A stretch of 64,000 nt of DNA, from contig OY754332.1 in assembly GCA_963573305.1 (NCBI GenBank), positions 146,189,977-146,253,976 of the forward strand. Direction: 5' to 3'. Origin of the DNA: Pyrrhosoma nymphula (Eukaryota; Arthropoda; Insecta; Odonata; Coenagrionidae). The translations under genes and the position numbers were made by a program. The notes below the pieces were generated by a model. That model had not been told where the DNA came from. It saw only the letters and a program-made list of their open reading frames with translations, and made no database searches. This document shows positions 1-11,900 of the stretch, in pieces (position 1 is the stretch's first letter; each line of letters opens with the position of its first letter).

Positions 1-3000
1 GGAGCACAATATACAACCAATTAATAATTTAAAAAAATATAAAAGAGTACACATTATTACACAATTTATCTTACAACAGCAAAAATAACAGATGCTATTG
101 GTAGGCTATCATCATGTGTAGACAACTCATTATTGCCTATAGCAGATTCATGTTTGAGCTTGATTCAGTGTGAAATGTAGCTTATAGGCTACATTCCTCC
201 TCTCACTTAATCCATACTGTTACTAATCCACCTAAAAAAGGTGGACCTCATAATATCATTTGAGAATCACAAATCTTTAAGCCCTGGTGCATTATATAAC
301 AGCCATTTTTCTCAATTGAAAATTCTTGCATTACAATCTGTTCTAGACAAAACCGTGTACGTTCCAGGTAAAAGGCACTCATTCTATACTCATCAAATTG
401 GCATAAATGCAGTATGGAATAAGGAGGAATCCACAACTGGATATTCATCTTGATTGAAAAAATCCAAACTTTCTGAATGATCTCCATAGAATTTATGCCA
501 ATAAAAAATTAAATACTATCTCCATTTTTTCTACACTCTACCAGGAGTTCTACAAAAAAACTAAAACATAGCACCATTTTAGTGATAAAAATATCATTAT
601 TGCATCAGAGATTTTCAGGGAATTCTTTCAACTTCTCAATAGCAATTATGTACATATAAGCAGCCAGGCCTTGTTCGGCCCAAAATGAACGCTTTCCAGG
701 GTGTGAGTTCAACTGACAACTGACTTCAAGTGAGAGTTCAACATGACAGAACATGAATGGGATATGGAGTCATTCAATGTGCCAAACATATTTAGCTCAA
801 ATTGCTGTAAAAAACTAATAATTTTATTTATAGGCACCCGTAGTGAGTTCTTCAGTTAGCTTTCACAGCTGGCAAAGCAAGATGCATTGCAATTAAAACT
901 ATACCCTTGTCTGAGTAGGGGAGGGAGCATTTAGGTCAGTTTTTGCTGCGGATTGCTGATTTTGCATTAATCAAGGGATGAATCCAATGGATAAGAGTTT
1001 TGGAGTTTTTTTTAGGACAGATAGCCATAAGACACACATTCCAAAACAATACCCAGTCAAAAGCTACAGCACAAATATTTTCTCCCACAAAGAGAGAGTA
1101 TTGTAATAAAGAATAAGTCAAATTGAAGTAATCCTTCAATTTTAAGGCAGATAATTCAACTCAACTGATATGAATTAGGTTAGTGTGAAACGTAAAAGAG
1201 ACCAACATATGATTACTGAGGCAAGCAATGTACTTAAACAAAACTAAAAAATAAACCCTATCATCATTACATAAAACCGAATGGAATATTCAATTACATG
1301 TATTATGAATCCAATAAAATGAATTACTTGATATATTTTTGCTTTAAAAGAAAGCACATGCACAAGAAAGAATTAACTGGACCAGTGGAACTTGTGGGCT
1401 TCAAAGAAAACACAGAAAATGTGACTGAGTCACAGAGAAGAATTTTGATGTTATTTGGATAGCTATCTAGGGTTACTTAGAATATGAAACAATTGCTACC
1501 CACATTCACCGTTTAGATCCTAATCAACAAAAGACATCCACAGTATTCAACCTCATTACTCAAGTAAAATTAATAAAAATTAGCTACCTAATAGTCATAT
1601 TTGTATAATAATTAATACTCAAAACACTGTGGCATATAATGCAACAATGAAATTTAAATCATTATAATTTAAACAGTGGTAAACCTGTAAAGTCAGGACT
1701 ACATGTAAAGTGTAATAAAACCTCCTTGAACACAATTTAAAAAAGATCACATATTGTGTTATTAAGACTTCACAATATTCATGGTGTAATGTATAATAAG
1801 AATTTGAAATAATTTATTGTAACATTGGTGTTAATCAACGAGTATTGCATCATAAATATGAGCAAGGCCACAAAATATAGCTCATCAAACTGCATATACT
1901 CATGTGTAGTTTCAGTTATTCAGACCAAACATTTGGGCAGAATATTGAGGGTCAAACTACATGCAAATACTAATTATGAGAGTTTAACATCTTGGGTTGA
2001 AAATTTGTAATTCCTTCAAATTCCAAGTGGACATTGTATCCCGATTATATCACTAGATTAACCCAAAATAATAATTGAGAAAAATGCCTAAAAACACCAC
2101 CGAATTATTGTATGCAGATTATAAAAGCAGATTAACCTTTGAAGGACTAGCGTACATTTAAAAGCACAATGGAATGTGGGGTCTTACGGCTGTGCGTGTA
2201 TTATTATGTATGCTAGATCCCACCACTTCCCTTTTAATTAAATTTAAATCCAGCCAGGAGAGCCCACGGCAGGAATTTATATTCATATGAGAAAGGTTAA
2301 GCTAACAAAAATAATTAAGAAAATACAACATTTTCATGCATCTGAATATACATTGCACTTCCATAGCGACTTTTTCTCTGCATTTTTCAGGCATAATTCT
2401 ACTATTTCTGTTTCTAATTGCCTTTCTTTCTCGTTAAGTGTGAGCATGACTTCACCAGAAGCTTTGATTTCAGCCCCCTCCAAATCTTTCTTTTCTAGTT
2501 CTATTCTTTCCTATTTCTATCTTGAGACATGCTTCATTCGCTCCATAGCTGCCAATATGGGTTCTCCATACGCAATTGTATCCTATCTCAATTTGATACA
2601 TCAGATTCTTTAATTCATTTTTTTATTATTTGGAGACCATTCTGCAGGACACAACAAGATTAAAAAAACTTTATGCATACAACATTAATGAACAATGGGC
2701 ATAAAATTAGAAAAAAATATTAAGTCTATCAGATTGAATATTAGTCTTAGTCATGTGATGAAATTTTGGCCACTGGTTGACCTGAGGTTGAAGAAATAGA
2801 TTGGACGAATAGTATATACACTATAATACTGGCACATAAAGAACGAGTTTAATAAAGAGTGTAATTTGTAGCTGACAATTCCAAGTCTTGTCATTCACAG
2901 AATATTTATTCTGTTTTGCACCACATTGAAAACTTGAAGGAAAACCACCCAACATATTCAAATTAATCTTCATTAGTTTGAAAGAAATGGTTGCAGATGA

Positions 3001-3161
3001 GGACAATTCATTTTCACTATTTTTATTGGTAAATTGACTTCTCACTTGGGTGAAAATTGTCACCAAACTCTTAATGAGATATTGTTTCTTTCAGTGATTT
3101 TTTTAAAAAATGTGATCTACTAAAAAATCACTTAAGCATGCAAAACTGTTGGTATCTAATA
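1..3161. other. Downstream flank of contactin, no gene recognised
   Basis: AT-rich sequence with only short chance reading frames. Part could be contactin 3' UTR, because the stop at 5822 is transcribed leftward, but I could not fix a poly(A) site. Confidence 0.5.
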
Positions 3162-3953
3162 CGAGGCATGTTTTTAAAGTAAGTAATGTTTTGAAATTCG
3201 GCCGTTATAGTGCTGCAGTCCGCATTTGGTGCATGTGCGGTGTACCTACATCTGTTAGGAAGCCACAAGACGCTATTATGGAAACATTCGACCATGTTTA
3301 CGTTTGTTTGTATTTATAATGCCTCTGCCGATTGAGTATCCAGCCGACTGTGATATACGCGCTGTGATTAGATTTCTTAGTGCTAACGGCATGAAAGCAG
3401 GTTAAATTCATCATCAGGTCAGTGAAGTTCATGGAGAAAACATTATGAGCGATGGAATGGTACGGAAATGGGTTACAGCTTTTGGAGATGGCCGCACAAA
3501 CATTTAAATTATCGAAAGTTGTGCTCACGCTGCGTACCAAAAATGTTGATAGCTCCATGACAATGCACGTCCACACATGGCTAATCAAATTCAAGATCTC
3601 ATCGACCATTTGGCAAGGAACAACTTGATCACCCTCTATACAGTCTCAATGTAGTGCCCACTGACTACCACCGGTTACTGCATTTGAAGATGCATCTGGG
3701 TGGTCAGCGTCACGACGACGATGATGAGGTCAAAACAACCGTGTCACAGTGGTTATCAAATCAGATGGCAGACTTCTATGAGGATGGGATTCAAAAGCTT
3801 AAAGGTTCTTTGATACGATAAGTGCCTTAATATTAGTGAAAATTATGTAGAAAAGTAGATTAAGATACAGGCTTTCATGTAAAAATAAAATTGTTCAAAA
3901 AAGTATAAGTTTTTTAAATTTCAAAATGATACTTACTTAAAAAACACACCTCG
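3162..3953 (+). mobile_element. Internally deleted mariner element
   Basis: A 792-base element flanked by TA. Its ends form imperfect terminal inverted repeats of about 35 bases (left cgaggcatgtttttaaagta; right, read on the other strand, cgaggtgtgttttttaagta). Broken transposase pieces remain. Near the left is an HTH-like stretch (DIRAVIRFLSANGMKAG, then a stop). Near the right are fragments reading HLGGQRHDDDDEV and QMADFYEDGIQKL, typical of mariner transposase C-termini. Several stops and the loss of the middle make it non-coding. Autonomous mariners are about 1.3 kb. Confidence 0.85.
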
Positions 3954-4004
3954 TAAAAAACGTATGATTAGAATTGAATCATTGAGCTAGTAGTATAGTA
4001 GTAG

Positions 4005-4195
4005 TATTTTTTTGTTTAACGTACTTCGACGGCTAAGGTCATTTCGCACTTACTGTCTGCCACGTGCAGACGGGGGCAACAGCACTCGGACGAATCGGAG
4101 GATCACCCCTCCAAACTCGAGCCGAGTCCAACGATGCTTAACTTTGGTGACTAATCGGGAACCGGTGTTTCCACCATGGCAAGCCGTTGCCCGAA
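4005..4195 (-). mobile_element. 5S-rRNA-derived SINE (SINE3-like) or 5S pseudogene
   Basis: Read on the minus strand from 4192, the sequence follows the 5S rRNA outline: ggcaacgg start, a central gttaagcatcgttgg matching the box A region, and gagtttggaggggtga matching box C. Several changes rule out a functional 5S gene. After the 5S-like head a non-5S body runs on towards 4010 and ends at a T-rich run on the + strand, as in 5S-headed SINEs. Confidence 0.55.
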
Positions 4196-5821
4196 TCCTT
4201 GAGTTTCAAGAAGCATGAAAAATTGATAAAAGCAGTCATTTAGCCTTGAAATCCACAAGGCAATGTTTTGTATTTTGATGTACAATGTTTGTTTGGAATA
4301 AAATGCATTGACCTGCATTACCCAGCCAGCAGTGTGTTTAGAATAAAATGCATTACTGTGACTGCAGCAACATAAGACGAAAACAGAAATCAATGGTAAT
4401 TGGTGCATTCAGACTTACAATACAGACGCAAAACTGACTGATGATGAGCGCATGTTCACCTTGACTTCACAATGCAACCTGAGGTAAAAGTTGAGAGATA
4501 GGCAACTCCACTGACAACACAACCAGCATTGGCTATCTTGCATCTAACTGGCAATGATTTAGTGCCAACCCAAATTCAGACACACAAAAATGTAGTTTAA
4601 ACTGAATTTTTGCAGAAATAATGCTACTACCTAAATTTAATTCCTGTCTTTCATTCATAAATAAATTATGCTTCTGTATGTAAGTTTCTATGGTCATTCA
4701 ATTGCAGATGAGTTAACAGTAGAAAACAAAAGAGTACTCATCGAACACACTCAAGCAGTGATTTGGAGATATCAGAATGAAAAATGCTGACTCCGAGATA
4801 TAAGCCTCCTATGAGCATAGAGAACTAGACTCAAAGTATACACAAGGCATGTGGAAATTTCAATTTTTTTGCTAAGAATTTTTGGGGGCCCAACTACACG
4901 TGAGTATATACAGCAGATTGAATTCTACCCTCTTAAGCTTAGCAGCATTGAGAATTCCACTTGATCAGGAAACAGTTGAGGGCACATAACTTCAGCAGAA
5001 AATATATACAACTTTTCCGTTGACATCTCAATTCCCTTGGTCAGGAACTGCCAGTAATTTTGAAATTATAGCAAAGGAGTCCTGTAATTTACTTCATGTT
5101 TTGTACCATGAATAAATCACACAACTGAGTGATCACACATGACTATGCCACAGTGTGGTGAAATGCACATTGCACCATCACAGTTTGTGGAAATTACAAA
5201 GTTGGTTTTTTTTCTCCACATGGATATCTATCATTTCCACGATGTCAAACCTGATACACCATTAGTATTGTTGATCTCCACTAATGAAGTAAGCAATTGC
5301 ATGCACCACAAAGAATACTCAAACATGATCTTTATGGCTATAAATGTACCAATCTACAGAACTCCTTTGTTACAAGCTTCGAAGTACTTTGAGGTACACC
5401 AAACATCTCTTTCACGACTGCTGAATGTATCGAAAACTATTAATTTTTTATGCTTCAACAATACGGCAATACGACCATATTATTAAAAATAATTTTAGTG
5501 AGAACTTCTCACTATGATAATTATAAGGATTTTTGTATACATATCAACAATTATATTCCTCTATCGACAACATTTTCAGTCACTTCTCTATCTGCTACCA
5601 TTATGCAAATATTAATTTCGGCAGATCAAAACCTCTTTTCAAAATGCTAACTCATTCCTTGTCATAAAAACAATTTCTTTCAATTTTTAAAAAACATTGA
5701 ATCCTCCCTTTATCAACACTTCCACCAGCCCAATGTTCCTGAGTATGTATCAAAATAAATACTTCAGCCATGGCACAAGTTATAGAAGAGTAGACGAGCC
5801 CATGAACATTTGTGACTAAAA
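4196..5821. other. Contactin 3' UTR or flank, no other gene seen
   Basis: AT-rich, directly downstream of the contactin stop codon. The short open frames show no recognisable domain. Most likely this is 3' UTR near the stop, then intergenic DNA. Confidence 0.4.
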
Positions 5822-5925
5822 TCAGAGCAGCATCAAGGATATGCCAAGAAGAATTAGCCAACGGTGATACAAAATTGGGAACAATGGCATGGCAGAAGAG
5901 CTGCCTTTTAAAGTAGCCAAATCAC
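5822..5925 (-). CDS. Cont: Contactin terminal exon with GPI-anchor signal
   Basis: The acceptor (tactctttcag) enters in phase 1 as required by the exon ending at 6324; the exon runs 34 codons including TGA. The peptide begins with Gly-Asp after TFQM. It then has a small-residue stretch (GSSSA) suitable as a GPI attachment region, a short spacer and a hydrophobic end, WLILLGISLMLL, directly before the stop. Contactins are GPI-anchored, and this exon class diverges quickly in sequence, so the call rests on phase, position and composition rather than residue identity. Confidence 0.85.
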
Positions 5926-8900
5926 CTGAAAGAGTAAGCCAAGAAAAATGCATGAATGCATTAATATTAGCAAATATATTGTATACTAAACAAATCAATA
6001 TCTGTACATGGTAATATATAGTTTGAAATTGATATCACTTTCTACGATAGAAAATGAGGCCAAAATTGAGTTAAAACAATAATTCAGAAACCGGGCCACA
6101 ATAGTACAAACATGATGCAGATCTTGTGAGTATGAGGTAAAAGTAAAACACTACATATGTATACTGATTTTCCAAAAGTTTAAGAAAAATTAATTTCAAC
6201 CCAGAGGTATTGCATGGAGGAGCCAAAGCTTAAGAAAATATATTCATATTAAGACAATATAACTAGCAGGTGAAAATACTGTAACGTAATTAGCTCAGAA
6301 TGAGTGTAATGAAATTTAGTTACCCATTTGGAAGGTGACAGCTGGGGAAGACATTCGCCCATCCCCACCTTTGGAAAATGCCAACACTCTCATGTGATAG
6401 ACCTTTCCAGGGGAGAGTCCAGTGATGTACGACTCCAATTTCTTGCCCAACTTTACAATAGTGTCATTGGCAGTGCTCATATCTTGGTCAACTTCCCAAA
6501 CTCGGACCTGAATAAAAATAAAGAAAACAATAGAATGTGACTGATAAATACAAAGTCATTAGCATGCAAGGAGGTACCTATGTAGGAACTGTTATCGTGT
6601 TTCCCACCACATTAAAAGCTCCATGCTGGCCAAAGTTTCAATGGCTGACTCTGACATTGTCTTCAGGGCAGATGAGTGAGTCTCAACCAGGGCAAGGCAT
6701 CATTTATGGCACTACGTGTTGTGCTGTTTTATTCGTACAAAAACTTAAATGCACGGCTCCAAGAGAGCACCACTGGTCTTTGATGGGGTGGAAATAGTTC
6801 TTAGTTTGGCTACTAGATGGATCTGCATCTTGACGAAGGGGTGGGGACTGTGGGGGAGATATGCGCCGAGGAGGGCTGGGGTGGTCGGCACCACCCCTGC
6901 CCTCCTCCGGGCGGTGAACTCAGCACTGGGGAAACCCCAAAGACCTTTTTTCTTTGTAACTGTGTTTCACCACACGACAAGAAAGTGAAAAAAATGGGAA
7001 ACATTTGCCTCGTGTTTGCAAGATTGTCAAGGTGCCTAGGGCAAGTTGTGCTGTTTTTGGGTGCAAAAGCCACATATGTGATGGCCCCATGTGCTGTTTC
7101 CTCATCAATGTGGAAAAGGTAAGTGAATCAACATATATTTTGAATTTTATTCATGTTGTGAAACGTGGCAAAAATCACTTATGCCATATTAATTTATACA
7201 GCCATTCAGCACCCTTTCCTGAAGTTTCCCTTTTTTTTATCAGTCTGAAACGTGGAGAAAATTTTGCTGCAATCCTGACCTCAATGACATCCCCACACGT
7301 AGCCATGAAGCGTATGCATTCATGTACTTGTTGAAATTATTTTGCCAAATTTGTATGTCACTCAGGATAATTAAAATCTCTTCAAATATAATTGTATTTA
7401 TCACGTTTACCCATGATAACTGTTCACCTATGAAGTTTTTTGTATTGCTTGAAGTTATCACCATTTATTTTGATGAAGCAGTGCAACCAAAGCCAACCTT
7501 TTAGTTATAACATTGTCTTAACTGAGCTGCAGTATAAGAATGGGTGCCCAGGGATTCCCAGAGCCACGAAAAATTTGAATTAGCATGTAACGCCATGTGT
7601 TGGCTGAGTTTGGAACTATGTCCTCTTTAATCTACTCTCAATCCCTCTAGCAGTCTTGCGTTTGAACTTCATCAATAGAGCAAACAGCATACCACGTCAT
7701 TAAGCCACTGCTCCCCTCCCCTGGGCTCAACTGCCCTGAAGACAATATCCCAGTCGGCTTTAGCCTAGTGGAATACCTGAGAACGGTTCTTGCATCTAAT
7801 TCACCAGGAAAATACCAGATCTAACTTCAGAAGATACCTACTTCATGAAATGAAATTATAATAACGCATATTACAAAAAACACAAAATTACTCTCATCAG
7901 AATAAAACTTCAGCTTTACTAAATATTTAGTGTTTTTTCCCTCAATTTTACTTTTTCCCACCCTAGATATGGGTTTCTTGAATCTGAAAAATATTTTCCA
8001 TTATATTCTTACTAAGGCACTATTACTTATGAGATGGAACTTCAACGAAGGAAACTTCTCTCTCATGCAGCAAAACAGATGGTAGGTGAGAGGAGTCCTG
8101 AAATTTACACCTTTGGCAAATCAATTATAGTCAACAGCACCTGCTAATGTTTCAATTTACACTCCATCATTAACCTTGGAAGTACGCTAATGCCCTGCCT
8201 TGTCTAGCACTAGGGATGCATTCCTGAGTTGCAGTGTTACTCAAATCTGCACAATAAAGATACTTGAAAAATCACAAAAAACTGTTACCTACATCTAATG
8301 TAAGCAGTAACTCTCATTTACATTGGAAAGGGCACTGTAGTAATGCAACGATCTTGTATCGCCAGGATTGAATGTTCGATTCTCGGATCAGGAATTTTTT
8401 TTTGTCTTGTGACTTTTCCATTTTCAGTAATCCATATACTAATCGTTAGAACTGTTGCTTTTGATACCACATATTTCATGTTTTTTCAACTTGTCAAATA
8501 TTAGGATATGCACTCCTGACAAATATTTACAGCTAAATAACCCTTGCCTCATATAGGATGCAGCCCAGATTTATTCAAGTCAAACTGAAGTTAAGGCGAC
8601 TTAATTCAAAAGCAAGTGACTTTAAACAAGGTGTCTTCGAGGGGGGTCCCAGGTTCGAGTCCTGCTGCAAGTATTTTTTTTTTTTGATCTTCCAATCTGG
8701 TCAATTTGGAGTAATCTAAATGCAAATCATCACAATTGCTGCTTTTGATATAATTGTTTTTTTTTGTTTTTTTTTAAGTGTGTGCATTATAGGAAATGCG
8801 TTCCTGAAAAATATTTTTAGCCAACTAACCCTTGCCTTGGATATCATTGTGCCATGAACAGATTACAGAACACCATTATCCCCTTCAAAACTCTCCCACT

Positions 8901-11900
8901 ACCAAATCACACACTTTCCTCAACCCCGCTACCACAACTGAAAGGCTTTTTTTTGTAATCATGTTCAAGTTTGTCCAGCAATTTTTGTTTTATATCCTTG
9001 CCAGGATCAAATATTTGTCCCTTGAGTGGGGACTTGAGCTTTGAAAATAGAAAAAAATCAGCAAGGGTCAAATCAGGAGAGTGAGGGGGCTGAGAAAAGA
9101 CATAAATCCCATTATTTGCAAAACTCATCAATTACAAGGGATGAGTGGGTAGGAGAATAGTTATTTTCTCTTCTGCTGTTACAAGAATCCCTTACTTGAT
9201 GACTTGCCATTTTTCTTCGATTGATCCTGCATCATTTTTATCCACTTCAGCTTTGATTAGAGTACTTTGATAGGCTAATCTGTGCTCCATTTCCTTTAAT
9301 CTTTCATCCTTCCACTACTCCTTTGATCTTTTTAGCATTCTGAAGTATACTTGAATTGTACAGTTCTGTTAAAAAAAATCGTAACGCCGAAAATTTTTAA
9401 GTCCCGAGTTTTCGACGATGTGGCATCGTGGCCGAACCACGCCCCCCTGAGACGGGGAGCAACAACCTTTCCAAGCAGAACGAGAGCCCTCCCACCCCAT
9501 AGCTGGGGGAGTTGCACCACCCACGGAAGGTTATTTTTGACCTGCGAAAAGGATTATTTCCAAGGAGAGGGGTAAGGTTTCTTTTCTTGTGATATGTGAG
9601 CAAGAAGAAAAAGGGAGATCTGTGGGGGAGCAATAAACTCTCTGAGCGGAACAACGAACCTCCTTCCGAACTCACTTGTCAAGATGGAACCTCAACCCGA
9701 AGGACGATTTTGACCTGCTAAGTGATTTCTGAGGAGATGGGTTGGATTTCTGACTCCCGTTTGGTTATGTGTGAGCGAAAATGAGTAGATGATAGATGTA
9801 TCATTTTTATCGTATCGAATGTAGTAGATGACCAATCGGTCTGTCAGCCAAAGTCACCAAATCTCTCTCGTAATAGAAAGCTACCATGTAGAAGCCAGGA
9901 CTCAAATATCTATTGAAAGTCTCCATCTGAGTACGGGGAATAATCCTGCTGCAAATGACATATCTTTCACTATTTTTTCTCTAGAAAATGCTATTGCCGC
10001 GAATCGTTGCTCAAAGAGATCAAATCGTGCCGAAGAGAATTTATGAATTATTTCATTTAGATTTATTCAAATAATTCTATTACTTGAAAACATCATGACT
10101 TTCTTGGTATTTCTGCTAGTTTCGACATTCTTTTACATGTGATAAGCCACATACATATATGATGTTTAAGACAGATTTATAAAATACAAAACTTAAAATG
10201 CAGCGGAAAGTATTTTGACGGCATAAAAGTGTTTTTGCTTCACTGGAGCTAATTTATTGAAAGAGAAAGCAAAATAAACCTAAAATAGTCACTGTAGCGA
10301 AATTAGATTTGTAAATATGTTCCCACCAAATGTCAACATTTTCGTGCTCACGACACTTATTTTATGCCATTTATTGCTCCATTATTTCAACGCCTAGCTT
10401 TAGTGAAATGGCGTTAAATTAAGCCTTAACTCTATGCTTTTAATAATGTGGCTTAATTATTTTAGTTTGTCTGATTCGTCCATGTAAAGGACCCTGGCAT
10501 GTATTGAATGAGATGACTCACGGTTTAGATTTTGGAAGGGTGTTGGAACTTCACGTTCTTACACCGAATATTTTCGTGAGAATGAGGGGCTCAGAAAATC
10601 GGAGGGACGTGTGGATGGAAATATTGCAGGTTTCGTACTGATACCATCGTTTTTGTGACAGTGACCGTTTTGTTAATCAATTTTGAACTTCAATTAAGAG
10701 CGAGTATAATTTGTGAACCAAAGCTATCATACAATATAATATGAAGATCATTAAGCAGGTTGATATCTCGATTGTGCGCACCTTCCATTCTGGAATCTAA
10801 GGTGAGGCCTTTTTTACTCCTTTCTTTAGTTTACAATTCATTGCGGGGACAGTTCCTAAACAGAAAATGTTTGAAGAGAAGATACAAGTGTGTTCGACTA
10901 TTGCAATATTTTTTTTCACGCAAGGGAGCTGAATAATGCCTAATGAATTGACGAATCCAAAATAAAGATCACTTTGCTCAATAACATCTATATGTCATTA
11001 GGCTCGCTTTATCCCCGATACACTTCTAGTCCAAGTCTACGTTTAAAGGCAACAATATTCATATATTTTCGAGGAAAACACCTCATATATTGACTATTTA
11101 AACTTTGTTTAGTCGATATCCATGATTGACTGAAATTCTTAATTCCCCTTCAGCCAGATTTTAGCATGCACCATGCGCGATTAATTGAAAGAAAAACATT
11201 CATAAAAGCAACTCCTACGATGTGCATTGTGGATTTTCTCCATACTTAATTCCAAAAACAGTAAATGATTGCATGGAAAAAAACTGAACCAATATAGGGT
11301 AAAATGACAAGAATTAATTATGGCATTTTGGAAATGATATGGACTCGTTTTTATTATTATTTAATTTTGCAAGCGCATTAATGTTAAGAATTATCACAAT
11401 TTCGACTTATTTTTGTTATATCATATTTTTGTGGCAGTGGCAGCCTTTTATATTTGAACTGATGCGAATTGTTTTTAGTAATTTACTTCGTTTTGGACTT
11501 TCGTTTAATTTCTGCTTATGGCTGCTAATTCTTTCCGAAAGTAAGCCAGGAAACGAATCTTTCAGAAGTGCGCTTACAACCTTTTCTTTGATCTAATTAG
11601 GTGCGTAGAAGAATCTGGTGTGGGTGGAATTACAATACTAAGTTTGCTACAAGAATGATATTTTGCAATATTCACAATAATAGAACAATAGTTTGGATAT
11701 GGGATTTAAAACTGGATCACTCTATTTCGCTCTGTAGTAATCCATAATGTCAGGCTCAAATTTTAGCGCACACCTATCATCGCAAAGTATTCTGGGAAAG
11801 AAAATTTCAGGGTCGATGTATTTATGCGCAAACTATTACTGATTAATGTTTTCATTTTTAAGTAGTGAGCTTTCTAGAGTATCCAATATCATATCAAGTT

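Noticed and set aside
7040..7115. CAVFGCKSH on the + strand, resembling the start of a THAP zinc finger
   Set aside because: Only the first Cys pair is present; the rest of the C2CH domain and the AVPTIF-like end are missing.
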